NCBI GenBank assembly: GCA_947165895.1
Contig: CAMVCB010000002.1
Location: 224,155 to 288,154, forward strand
Reading direction: 5' to 3'
Length of the DNA stretch: 64,000 bases
From: an uncultured Treponema sp.
GTDB taxonomy: Bacteria; Spirochaetota; Spirochaetia; Treponematales; Treponemataceae
The notes under the pieces are model-generated. The model had not been told where the DNA came from. It was given only the letters and a program-made list of their open reading frames with translations, and did no database searches. Of the stretch, positions 15,409-24,042 are shown one piece after another. The first letter of the stretch is position 1; each line of letters starts with the position of its first letter. The position numbers and the translations under genes were made by a program.

Positions 15409-16287
15409 ATGAAAAAATCTTTTGTATTATTCTGCACTATTTCTCTTTTTTTCTGTGCGGTATTGCTTTCCTGCAATGTAACGCCGGAATCCTTCTGGAG
15501 CGGTGATAATAATGTAAACCACCGCTATCGTCCCATGAAAAATCTTACTGCTTCTGATTCTGAAATCGCTAAATGGGCTGAGGAAGTTTCAGGAACTTAC
15601 GAGGTTCTTATTCTGACTGATGTTCATAAGGGGGCGGGGTATTATAAAAGCGGTGTAGATGCTGCTTTTGAAAAGTGGCTTAATTCCTATGATTTATCAA
15701 AGGTAAAGTTTGCCCTTGGACTGGGTGATTTTGCTGACGGTGCAAAAGAAGGCCAGATGCGGGATTATTCCGCCCTGATTTCAAAAATTGAAGCAAAAGG
15801 AATAAAAGTTCTGAATGTTGTAGGAAATCATGATCTTTTCCAGAGTGACGGCTATGAGCTTTATTCAAAATACTGTTATCCTCATACATCCTTCTATAAA
15901 TTTTATACTAAAAATCTTGCCTGGTACGGACTTGACAGCGGTTCCGGAACTCTGGGATCCCGCCAGCTGGAAGCCTTAAAGACGGCAATGGCTGCCGAAT
16001 CAAAAAAAGTGATGGTCTTTACTCATGTTCCTCTTTCTCATTCTGAACTTGCCCAGTGGTTTCTGCCATTCTGCTTCCGCGACACAACCGAGCGCAATGT
16101 TCTGATACAGCTTTTTTCTGAAATGGGGATTCAGGGCTATCTTTGCGGACATTATCATCCTGGGGGAATTGATACTTTTGGTAACTTTACCCAGTATAAT
16201 TTTAAATCCTTCGGGGAAAAGGGTGTCTGGTATATTTTGACCGTCAACGAAGATGCCGGAACAGTCAGCATAAGGGATTACAGATAA
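15409..16287 (+). CDS. Metallophosphoesterase lipoprotein
   Basis: A 292-residue calcineurin-like phosphoesterase. All five metal-binding blocks are visible: TDVH, GLGDFAD, VGNHD, THVP and CGHYHPGG. The signal peptide ends in a lipobox-like LLSC, so the protein is probably a lipoprotein anchored in the envelope. TATAAT at 15389-15394 and AGGA before the ATG give it its own promoter. The natural substrate, whether a nucleotide or another phosphoester, is not evident. It ends directly against the convergent RelA/SpoT gene, with no base between them. Confidence 0.9.
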   Translation: MKKSFVLFCTISLFFCAVLLSCNVTPESFWSGDNNVNHRYRPMKNLTASDSEIAKWAEEVSGTYEVLILTDVHKGAGYYKSGVDAAFEKWLNSYDLSKVKFALGLGDFADGAKEGQMRDYSALISKIEAKGIKVLNVVGNHDLFQSDGYELYSKYCYPHTSFYKFYTKNLAWYGLDSGSGTLGSRQLEALKTAMAAESKKVMVFTHVPLSHSELAQWFLPFCFRDTTERNVLIQLFSEMGIQGYLCGHYHPGGIDTFGNFTQYNFKSFGEKGVWYILTVNEDAGTVSIRDYR

Positions 16288-18123
16288 TTATTCGTCCTTC
16301 TCCCAGCTTACCTGTACGCTTCTTTTTTCCTTTTCCGGAATGCGCTGGTAAATCAGACAGTCGGCGCGGTGGATTGTTACACCCTTTGAACGGGTAACAT
16401 AGCCGCAGATAACATCCGGGTAATAAGGATTGCAGCACTGGGCAAAATTGTAAAGCACGTTTTTTTCACCCTGAACCAGAATCTTTTTGCGGATTCTTGT
16501 TGTTTTTTCCGGGTGCTCTTCATCCTTTTTATAATGCTTTTTTCTCTGTCTTTTTCCGCTTGCCTGAATGAGGCTTGCCGCAGCCTGAGCATCTGCTGGA
16601 ACAGCTTCCACGGAAGTGGCTGCCGCATTCTGCAGGGCAATGCGCTCGCTGAAGGTCGGGTCATTTGCCATGAGCCAGGAGTGAATTTTCTGGTGAGCCT
16701 TTGAGGTTTTTACATTGCCAAGCTGGGCTTCGGTCGGGTGAGCCTGAGGATTTGTAATTACTTCTATAATCTGAGTGTTCTGAAGAGCTTTTGTAATAGG
16801 GATGATTTTTCCATCAGCCTTAGCCGCAACAATTTTTTCACCGATTGCGGAGTGAACTGAGTAGGCAAAGTCGATTGCTGTCGCGCCTGCCGGAAGTTTT
16901 TTTACATCACCTGCCGGAGTAAATACAAAAATTTCATCGCCCAGAAGCTCGTTTTTCAGGGTTTCAAAATCTGCATCGTTGGTGAGAAGACTTTCCTTAA
17001 GTGACTGCAGCTTGTTGAAAATTTCAAGTTTATCTGCTTCTACAAGGTCGTGGTTAGTGCCCTTTTTGTAAAGCCAGTGGGAAGCAATACCGTGCTCGGC
17101 CATATTGTGCATTTCGTAAGTACGGATCTGGATTTCAAGAGGCTTTCCTTCGCACATTACGGTTGTGTGAAGGGACTGGTAGCCGTTAGCCTTTGGAACA
17201 GCGATGTAATCCTTGAAGCGGCCGTCCAGCGGAGTCCAGAGGCTGTGAACAATTCCAACCAGGGTGTAACATTCTGCGTTAGTTGAGCACAAAATGCGCA
17301 GGGCAAGAAGGTCATAAAGCTCGCTTGCGGACTTGTTTCTCTTTCTCATCTTCTGATAAATAGAATAATAATGCTTTGCCCGGCTTGTAATTGTAACCGC
17401 AATGCCTGATTTTTCTGCCTTGAGCTGGATTTTTTTTACGGCTGAGGCAAGAAAATCTGCCCTTTCTTCCTTTGACTGGGCAACAATTGCTTCAATCTGA
17501 GTGTAAGCCTTTGGATTTGTGTATTTAAGGCTGAGATCTTCAAATTCATTTTTTTCAGTCTGCATACCAAGGCGGTCTGCAAGAGGAGCCCAGATATCGA
17601 TGATTTCTTCGGCAAGAATGCGCTGCCTTTCAGGCTCCAGGTTTCTGATGTTTCGGATGCGGTCAAGACGGTCTGCAATTTTTATAAGGATGATTCTTAC
17701 GTCGTCTGTCATTGCAAAAATCATCTTTCTGATTGCATCTGCCTGCCTCAGGGTTTTAGAATTTATAGGGAGGTACATGATTTTATTAGTACCCTGAATG
17801 ATTTTTTCTACCTGTTCGCCGAATATTTTTCCACATTCTTCCGGGCTTATTCCAAAATCGCGGATTGTGTGAAGAATACCGGAAATTATTGTGTCCGAGT
17901 CAAGCTTAGATTTTGCAAGAATGGAAGCCAGTCTGAGAGGATGGAGATAATAAGGCATACCGCAGCTGCGTTTTTTGTCACCGCACTTTTCGATAAGCAG
18001 CTGCCAGGCTTTTTTAATGCGGATTTTATCATCATCGTTGAAGTAGTCTTTTTGCGCTAAAAATTCATTAATGAGCGCTTCTGGATCATTTATATCTGAA
18101 TGAAAAATTGCCTCATTTTCCAT
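16288..18123 (-). CDS. RelA/SpoT-type (p)ppGpp synthetase, hydrolase site degenerate, no ACT domain
   Basis: Makes the alarmone (p)ppGpp from ATP and GDP/GTP. The synthetase domain looks intact: SRAKHYYSIYQKM, YDLLALRIL, RFKDYIAVPKANGYQSLHTTV and EIQIRT. In the N-terminal HD domain the usual LLHDVVEDT reads ILHTIRDFG, so the metal-binding Asp after His85 is Thr. ADRLHNMRT reads ADRLDRIRN, so hydrolase activity is probably lost. A TGS domain (FVFTPAGDVKKLPAGATAIDFAY) and a zinc-finger-like segment (FAQCCNPYYPD to HRADC) follow. The protein then ends at 611 residues without the usual ACT domain. The ATG at 18123 follows GAAGGTGG; the GTG at 18132 overlaps that site. Confidence 0.9.
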   Translation of the reverse strand: MENEAIFHSDINDPEALINEFLAQKDYFNDDDKIRIKKAWQLLIEKCGDKKRSCGMPYYLHPLRLASILAKSKLDSDTIISGILHTIRDFGISPEECGKIFGEQVEKIIQGTNKIMYLPINSKTLRQADAIRKMIFAMTDDVRIILIKIADRLDRIRNIRNLEPERQRILAEEIIDIWAPLADRLGMQTEKNEFEDLSLKYTNPKAYTQIEAIVAQSKEERADFLASAVKKIQLKAEKSGIAVTITSRAKHYYSIYQKMRKRNKSASELYDLLALRILCSTNAECYTLVGIVHSLWTPLDGRFKDYIAVPKANGYQSLHTTVMCEGKPLEIQIRTYEMHNMAEHGIASHWLYKKGTNHDLVEADKLEIFNKLQSLKESLLTNDADFETLKNELLGDEIFVFTPAGDVKKLPAGATAIDFAYSVHSAIGEKIVAAKADGKIIPITKALQNTQIIEVITNPQAHPTEAQLGNVKTSKAHQKIHSWLMANDPTFSERIALQNAAATSVEAVPADAQAAASLIQASGKRQRKKHYKKDEEHPEKTTRIRKKILVQGEKNVLYNFAQCCNPYYPDVICGYVTRSKGVTIHRADCLIYQRIPEKEKRSVQVSWEKDE

Positions 18124-18262
18124 AATTCCCACCTTCTATAAAAGTATCAAAAAGATATGAAAAGTAAAAGAGATATAAATCACTTCATAACAAAAAATTC
18201 TTAAAAAAGAATGTACTATTTGATATGATTTAATGGTTATAATTGTGTATAAGGAAACTGAT

Positions 18263-19561
18263 ATGACAAAGAAAATTTTTACTCTTGCCCTTGTTTTTTT
18301 TATTATGACGGCAGTTTTTTCAAAGACACAGGAAAATACGGATGCTTTTCTCCGGCTTACAGTTGATGATGCTGTAAAATACGCATTGGAAAATAACGTT
18401 TCAGTCAAAAAAAGTCAGCTTGCCCTTAATCTTAAAAAGCGGGCTAAAAACTCTTCCTGGAATGCAATTAGTCCAACCTTAAACCTTTCCGGCACTTTTA
18501 ATGATGATTTTGAAAAGGAAACTTATTCAACAGGGCTTTCCGGGACAGCAGCAATTTCACTTTCACCTTCGCTTTTTTCTTCTATTAAATCGGCCCTTAT
18601 TGCATATGATGCGGGCGAACTTTCTTATGAAGAGACAAAAAGAAAGGTAGAGCTTAATGTCAGAAAATCCTTCTATAATATTCTCTATCAGAAGGAAAAT
18701 CTTCTTGCCCAGGAACGCAGTCTGGAAACTGCCCAGCAGACTTATGATTCAAACCTGGCAAAATACAACCGGGGTCAGCTTTCTGAACTTGATTTACTAA
18801 ACTCTCAGTACAACGTGGAAAGCAAAAAGCCGGTAATTACCTCTCTTAAAAATACCTATACAAACGACATGGCAAGCTTTAAGCAGGTTCTGGGAATCGG
18901 TCTTTCAATTCACATTGAACTTGACGGTGACCTTGATGATGTAATGAAGAATATAAAGCTTTCGGAAGAAATTCTTCACGGTGATATTGAAGCGCTTCCT
19001 TCTGTAAAAGCTGCTCAGAACTCAGTGGATGCGGCAAAGGCAAAGCTTCTTGCAACCCGCTTTTCAGCCTATGGCCCCAGCCTGACAGCTTCTTATTCTT
19101 ACGGAAAAACAAAGGAAAAGAATGCTTCTGATCCTACAACAACAAATCAGCTTTCTCTTGGTGTAAGAATTCCTTTAGACGGCTGGCTTCCCTGGTCGAC
19201 AGGCGCCCTGAGCGTTGCAAGTCAGAAGGAAAGTCTTGAAGAACTTAAACTGCAGCTGGAAGATGAAAAGACTACGGCCGCAATAAATGTGCGCAACAGC
19301 TATAATACGATTTTGCAGGCTCAGAGTCAGCTTGAAACTCTTGAAAAAAACGTCAGTCTTATGCAGCGCTCTTATGAAATGACCCGAATTGCCTACAATA
19401 ACGGTTCAAAGGATCTGCTGACCCTTCAGAAGGCGGAAGATAATCTTTTGACGGCAAAAACTTCGCTCCAGCAGCAGGAGTTTACCCTGATTTCAAATGT
19501 TCTTACTCTGGAAAGCACTCTGGGGCTTCCCTTCGGAACATTTTCTAATGTAACAAATTAA
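18263..19561 (+). CDS. TolC-family outer-membrane efflux protein
   Basis: A 432-residue outer-membrane channel for a tripartite pump. It has a signal peptide (KKIFTLALVFFIMTAVFS) and two long coiled-coil halves typical of TolC (AVKYALENNVSVKKSQLALNLKKRA; RKSFYNILYQKENLLAQERSLETAQQTYDSNLAKYNRGQLSELDLLNSQ). The LSELDLLNSQ motif is characteristic. The ATG at 18263 has AAGGAAA before it, and a TATAAT at 18238-18243 could be the operon promoter. The open frame upstream to 18233 is not used. It is the first of four genes forming an RND efflux operon. Confidence 0.92.
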   Translation: MTKKIFTLALVFFIMTAVFSKTQENTDAFLRLTVDDAVKYALENNVSVKKSQLALNLKKRAKNSSWNAISPTLNLSGTFNDDFEKETYSTGLSGTAAISLSPSLFSSIKSALIAYDAGELSYEETKRKVELNVRKSFYNILYQKENLLAQERSLETAQQTYDSNLAKYNRGQLSELDLLNSQYNVESKKPVITSLKNTYTNDMASFKQVLGIGLSIHIELDGDLDDVMKNIKLSEEILHGDIEALPSVKAAQNSVDAAKAKLLATRFSAYGPSLTASYSYGKTKEKNASDPTTTNQLSLGVRIPLDGWLPWSTGALSVASQKESLEELKLQLEDEKTTAAINVRNSYNTILQAQSQLETLEKNVSLMQRSYEMTRIAYNNGSKDLLTLQKAEDNLLTAKTSLQQQEFTLISNVLTLESTLGLPFGTFSNVTN

Positions 19562-19582
19562 ATCAAATATAGGACGATTAAA

Positions 19583-20530
19583 ATGGCAGGAAAAAAATTA
19601 AAGACAATCATTATTGTAGCAGGGGTAATTCTCGCTACGGTTTTTGCAATTTTTTTGATTAATGTGACTAATAAGGCCGGTAAAGGCGGCAGGGGCGGCA
19701 AGCCCGGCAAGGGAATGTTCGGCGGGGCAGGTGACACTGTAACTTCGGTCAAAACTGTCCTTGCGGAAAATACTGTCCTTCATGACTACATTCTTACAAA
19801 CGGTGATGTAGAAACCCAGAGTTCTATTGAAGTTTTTCCTTCAATCGGTGGAAAGGTTATTCAAACTCTTGTTTCCCTGGGGTCACAGGTAAAGGCCGGA
19901 GATGTTATTGCCTACGTAGATCCTTCCGAGCCTGGCAGCTACTACGCAAAATCTCCTGTTACGGCGCCAATCAGCGGAAGCATTATTTCAACTCCCATGA
20001 AATCAGGTCAGACGGTTTCCACAAGCTCTGTAATTACAAAAATCGGTGATATTGCAAACCTTCAGATTACGGCTTATGTACCTGAGCGTTATATAGGTGA
20101 CATTAAGCTTGGTCTTAAGGCAGAGGTTACTTTTGAAGCTTATGACGGCCTTGTTTTTTCTGCAACTGTCGTTCGAATTTCACCGGTTGTTGACGCTTCA
20201 ACCCGTACAAAGGAAATCGTCCTGCATTTTGACCAGAAGGATGACCGTTTGAATGCGGGTATGTTTGCAAAAGTAAAGCTTTATACTGTTGATTATGACG
20301 GGCAGATTGCAATTCAGCAGGATGCCCTTGTAAATCAGAATGATAAATACTACCTCTACGTTACCACTGACGGCGCGACTGTTCAAAAGCGCGAGGTTAC
20401 TCTTGGAAAAAACGTAGCCGGTTATTATCAGATTTTGTCTGGTGTTAGTGAAGGTGAAAGGGTTGTAACTGAAGGTATGCTTACTCTGGCAGACGGCGGA
20501 AAAATCAAAGATATTACAGAGGTGAAATAA
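19583..20530 (+). CDS. RND efflux periplasmic adaptor
   Basis: A 315-residue membrane-fusion protein linking the RND pump to the TolC-like channel. An N-terminal membrane anchor (IIIVAGVILATVFAIFLINV) is followed by a Gly/Lys-rich linker and a lipoyl/barrel-sandwich domain (VFPSIGGKVIQTLVSLGSQVKAGDVIAYVDPS). A beta-barrel domain and the membrane-proximal domain (QILSGVSEGERVVTEGMLTLADGGKIK) complete it. The alpha-helical hairpin is short or absent, as in simpler adaptors. Its stop overlaps the start of the pump gene by one base (TAATG), implying translational coupling. Confidence 0.92.
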   Translation: MAGKKLKTIIIVAGVILATVFAIFLINVTNKAGKGGRGGKPGKGMFGGAGDTVTSVKTVLAENTVLHDYILTNGDVETQSSIEVFPSIGGKVIQTLVSLGSQVKAGDVIAYVDPSEPGSYYAKSPVTAPISGSIISTPMKSGQTVSTSSVITKIGDIANLQITAYVPERYIGDIKLGLKAEVTFEAYDGLVFSATVVRISPVVDASTRTKEIVLHFDQKDDRLNAGMFAKVKLYTVDYDGQIAIQQDALVNQNDKYYLYVTTDGATVQKREVTLGKNVAGYYQILSGVSEGERVVTEGMLTLADGGKIKDITEVK

Positions 20531-23500
20531 TGAGTTTAAGCCGTAAAACCATGGAGCACCCTGTTCTGGTGCTTATTACTTTTGTCCTTCTTGGCATTCT
20601 TGGTGCCTTCACCTTCAGTAAGATTGCCATTGCCCTTATGCCGGATGTTGATAACCCCTACGTTATGATTTTTACCAGCTATCAGAATGCGGGGCCGGAA
20701 TCAGTTGAGCAGACAGTTACCAAGGTAATAGAAAATGCCGTTGTCAGTGTTAACGGAGTAAAAAAAATCAGCTCTACATCGTCAGAAAGCTCTTCCATGG
20801 TTCAGATGGAGTTTAACTACGGAACTGATATGGAAGCGGCTATGAATAATATCCGCGATAAGCTGAGCCGGATTACTAACGCCCTGCCTGATAACGCGGG
20901 AACACCAAGCATCATGCGCTTTTCAAGTGATTCAATGCCGATTATGCGAATCTTAGTGCGGGGTAACCGTTCGGTAGATGATATTAAACAGATTGCGGAA
21001 GATAATATTACAGATATTCTTGAACAGGCAGAAGGTGTTGCCGAAGCCGCTGTCCGCGGAGGACGAGCCAAGCAGGTTAATGTTGAACTCGACCAGAACC
21101 GCCTTGCCGCTTACGGCTTTACAATTCCGACTGTTGTAAGCGCCCTTGCAAAACAGAATCTTGAGCTTGGCGGCGGTAAAGTTCAGGAAGGTCACAAAAA
21201 CTATATTGTTCGTACGACAGGTCAGTATTCTTCAATAGATGAAATTAATGACACAGTAATTTCTACGATAAACGGATATTCGGTAAAGCTTCGCGACATT
21301 GGAAGAGCGACTATGGGCTATGCAGATGCTAGCTCTGAATCTTATATCAACGGACAGCGGGGTGTTTACATCAGCATTACTAAAGTTTCCGGCTCAAACT
21401 CGGTTACTGTTGCTAACAATGTTTACAAAAAAATGGAAGAGCTTTCAAATCAGCTTCCTGCGGACATTGCTCTTGAAATTGTATGGGATACAACCGACTC
21501 AATCCGCGAGACAATTGACACCCTGATTCAGTCGGCCTGGCAGGGACTTTTGCTTGCCGTTTTGATTCTCTTTATCTTTCTGCAGAACTTCAAAAGCACA
21601 ATCATCATTTCAATTTCCATTCCGCTTTCCATCGTTATTACGCTTTTTGCAATGAGTAACCTTGGAATCACCCTGAACATGATGACTTTGACTGGTTTGA
21701 TTCTTGGTGTTGGTATGATTGTAGATGCTTCTATCGTTATGATTGATAATATTTACGCCTACCGTCAGAGGGGAACCAAACCTAAGGTAGCGGCAATTCT
21801 CGGAAGCCAGGAAATGCTGATGTCGGTAATTTCTGGAAACCTTACGACAATCTGCGTTTTTATTCCTTTTATCTTCTTTATTTCTGATTTGGGAATGATG
21901 GGCCAGATGTTCAAAGGCTTGATTTTTACAATCGTAATTGCCCTTGTATCATCACTCCTTGTTGCAATTTTCCTTGTACCTGTTCTTGCAGGAAAATTTC
22001 TGCCTCTTTCCAACAGGAATGAAAAGCCTGTAACAAATCCTGTATTGAAAAATCTTTATGCTTTTTTTCAGGCCGGAATGAATAAGCTTACGGACTGGTA
22101 CGGAAAACTCTTAAAGCTTTCCTTGAACAACCGTCTTGTTACCCTTGTAGTTGCGGTCTGCCTTCTTTTTATTTCTTTTGCCATCATCCCTACAATGCAG
22201 ATTAATATGATGCCGTCTGGAAGTGATGATTCAGTTACCCTTAAGCTCACAATGCCTGTCGGAACTCCGCTTGATGAAACCGGAAAAGTTCTTTTGAAGT
22301 TTGAAGATATCATCAAAAATGAGGTAAAGGGCTACAAAAATATTACTACGACAATCGGTGCAAGCGGAAGAAACTCTGCTACAAATACCGGTTCCATTGA
22401 AATCTCCCTGCCGGAAACAAACAAACAGATTGATAATGCCGCAAGTATTCAGCAGAAGCTGCGCTCTCATTTTGCAGAATTTTCCGGGGCGACCTTCACC
22501 TTTGGACAGGGCTTCCGCGGTCAGATGATGGGTAGTGATATCGATATTGCAATCCGTTCAGACGACCTTGATAAGGCAATGGATGTAGCAGAAAAAATCG
22601 GTGATATTATAGATAATCTTGGCGATACTGGAGAAGCCAGCATAAGTATGAGCCGGGGACTTCCTCAGGTAGAAATCGTGATTGACCGCCAGCGCGCTTA
22701 CTCCTTTGGCGTTGACGTTACAACCGTCGCAAAGGAAATCAACTATGCCATCAACGGAACTACAGCCTGCGTTTACCGCAATAACGGAAAAGATTATGAC
22801 GTAGTTGTTTCTTACCGGCCGGAAGACCGCAAGACAATGGATGATCTGGAATCGATTTTTGTAAAGGGAAGTAACGGAAAGGTCAGCGTTGCGAATTTTG
22901 CAAGCCTTAAAAAAGGGGTAGGTCCGGTTTCTATTGCCCGCGAAAGTCAGACCCGAATCATTCATGTAAAAGCTGATATTTTGACGACTACAAATGCCAA
23001 TGTCGTAGAAAATATGATTAAGGAAAAAATCAACGAAAGCTTTATTATTCCTGAAAGTGTTAGCGTAAGTTATGAAGGTTCCTGGAAGGATACAACCGAG
23101 CAGATGAGGCTTTATTTCAAGATTATTGCCATGGCCATTTTACTGGTATTCGGCGTAATGGCGGCAACCTACGAAAGCTTTAAGGCTCCTCTTATCAACC
23201 TTGCAACCATTCCTTTTATGATTATCGGCGTTGTTTTCATCTATAAGGTTATCGGACAGGCACTTTCTATTATGTCTATGGTCGGCCTGATTATGCTGGT
23301 CGGAATTGTTGTAAATAACGGAATTATTCTTGTTGACTATACGGGTATGCTGAGGGAGCGGGGCGTTGAATTGAAGGAGGCTTGTTTTCAGGCTGGAAAG
23401 AGCCGCTTCCGCCCTGTTTTGATGACAACCCTGACAACAATTCTTGGTATGCTTCCTATGTGTTTTGCCAGCGAAGGTCAGGCAATGATGGTTCAGCCGA

Positions 23501-23616
23501 TTGGTATTGCCGTTGTCGGTGGTCTTACTTCCTCTACCTTTATTACTCTGCTTGTAATTCCGGTTTTGTATAGTCTTGTAATGTGTGGAAGGCCGCTGGC
23601 GGCCGATGTTCAATAG
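20530..23616 (+). CDS. RND-family efflux pump
   Basis: A 1028-residue inner-membrane exporter with 12 helices and two large periplasmic loops. It has the AcrB-like layout (N-terminal RKTMEHPVLVLITFVLLGILGAF, repeat helices around 340-460 and 860-1020). The proton-relay positions differ from AcrB. Asp407-Asp408 corresponds to GMIVDASIVMIDN with only the first Asp, and Lys940 corresponds to GIVVNNGIILVDY with Asn. Similar variants occur in other non-proteobacterial pumps, so a different coupling arrangement is likely rather than inactivity. The substrate is not predictable. The pump is coupled to the adaptor upstream. Confidence 0.93.
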   Translation: MSLSRKTMEHPVLVLITFVLLGILGAFTFSKIAIALMPDVDNPYVMIFTSYQNAGPESVEQTVTKVIENAVVSVNGVKKISSTSSESSSMVQMEFNYGTDMEAAMNNIRDKLSRITNALPDNAGTPSIMRFSSDSMPIMRILVRGNRSVDDIKQIAEDNITDILEQAEGVAEAAVRGGRAKQVNVELDQNRLAAYGFTIPTVVSALAKQNLELGGGKVQEGHKNYIVRTTGQYSSIDEINDTVISTINGYSVKLRDIGRATMGYADASSESYINGQRGVYISITKVSGSNSVTVANNVYKKMEELSNQLPADIALEIVWDTTDSIRETIDTLIQSAWQGLLLAVLILFIFLQNFKSTIIISISIPLSIVITLFAMSNLGITLNMMTLTGLILGVGMIVDASIVMIDNIYAYRQRGTKPKVAAILGSQEMLMSVISGNLTTICVFIPFIFFISDLGMMGQMFKGLIFTIVIALVSSLLVAIFLVPVLAGKFLPLSNRNEKPVTNPVLKNLYAFFQAGMNKLTDWYGKLLKLSLNNRLVTLVVAVCLLFISFAIIPTMQINMMPSGSDDSVTLKLTMPVGTPLDETGKVLLKFEDIIKNEVKGYKNITTTIGASGRNSATNTGSIEISLPETNKQIDNAASIQQKLRSHFAEFSGATFTFGQGFRGQMMGSDIDIAIRSDDLDKAMDVAEKIGDIIDNLGDTGEASISMSRGLPQVEIVIDRQRAYSFGVDVTTVAKEINYAINGTTACVYRNNGKDYDVVVSYRPEDRKTMDDLESIFVKGSNGKVSVANFASLKKGVGPVSIARESQTRIIHVKADILTTTNANVVENMIKEKINESFIIPESVSVSYEGSWKDTTEQMRLYFKIIAMAILLVFGVMAATYESFKAPLINLATIPFMIIGVVFIYKVIGQALSIMSMVGLIMLVGIVVNNGIILVDYTGMLRERGVELKEACFQAGKSRFRPVLMTTLTTILGMLPMCFASEGQAMMVQPIGIAVVGGLTSSTFITLLVIPVLYSLVMCGRPLAADVQ

Positions 23617-23617
23617 C

Positions 23618-23655
23618 AGACCGTTAAAAAAATTGCGAGAGCAATTTTTAGGTCT
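23618..23655 (+). terminator. Stem-loop between the RND pump and its accessory gene
   Basis: AAAAATTGC-GAGA-GCAATTTTT forms a perfect 9-bp hairpin at 23628-23649, enclosed by AGACC (23618-23622) and GGTCT (23651-23655). The U-rich 3' side resembles an intrinsic terminator, but the downstream gene is co-directional. Partial termination or mRNA processing that sets lower expression of the accessory protein is plausible. Confidence 0.55.
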
Positions 23656-23681
23656 ACTTACTTAAAAAAGAGGTGGTTTAC

Positions 23682-23981
23682 ATGGAAACAGAATACCGCG
23701 CAGAAATAATCAGTAATCAGTCGGTGGAAGATGATATCATTGAGCTTCTTGAAGAGGAGATACCTGACATTCAGTACACTCTGATGAACGACGTCCATGG
23801 AAAAGGACTGCATACAAAAAAATTAGGTTCTGCAGCCTGGCCTGAACAGAATTTTGTTTTGTACGCCTACGTGGATAAAGCTGCGGCAAAAAAGATAAAA
23901 GAAATTATGGCAGCCGTAAAACTGAAGTTCCCTAGTGAAGGCATATCCTTATTTTTTACAAAGTGTGAGGAGATTGAATAG
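23682..23981 (+). CDS. PG0541-like transporter-associated protein
   Basis: A 99-residue cytoplasmic protein with a ferredoxin-like/PII-like layout (YRAEIISNQSVEDDIIELLEEEIPDIQYTLMNDVHGKG, LYAYVDKAAAKKIKEIMAAVKLKFP). It resembles the small proteins found beside RND pumps in Bacteroidetes and spirochaetes, for example PG0541 of Porphyromonas. This is recalled from the family rather than searched. Their function is not established; regulation of the pump is inferred from linkage. The ATG at 23682 follows AGAGGTGG. It is the last gene of the efflux operon. Confidence 0.7.
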   Translation: METEYRAEIISNQSVEDDIIELLEEEIPDIQYTLMNDVHGKGLHTKKLGSAAWPEQNFVLYAYVDKAAAKKIKEIMAAVKLKFPSEGISLFFTKCEEIE

Positions 23982-24029
23982 AAAACGGCACTTTTATCCA
24001 AAAAACTGTCGAATCAGATAATTCTGTGT

Positions 24030-24035
24030 TATAAT
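24030..24035 (+). promoter_or_regulatory. -10 box for a leaderless transcript
   Basis: A perfect TATAAT ends seven bases before the ATG at 24043, and there is no Shine-Dalgarno sequence. The transcript is expected to start at or next to the start codon. Confidence 0.6.
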
Positions 24036-24042
24036 TTAAGCT

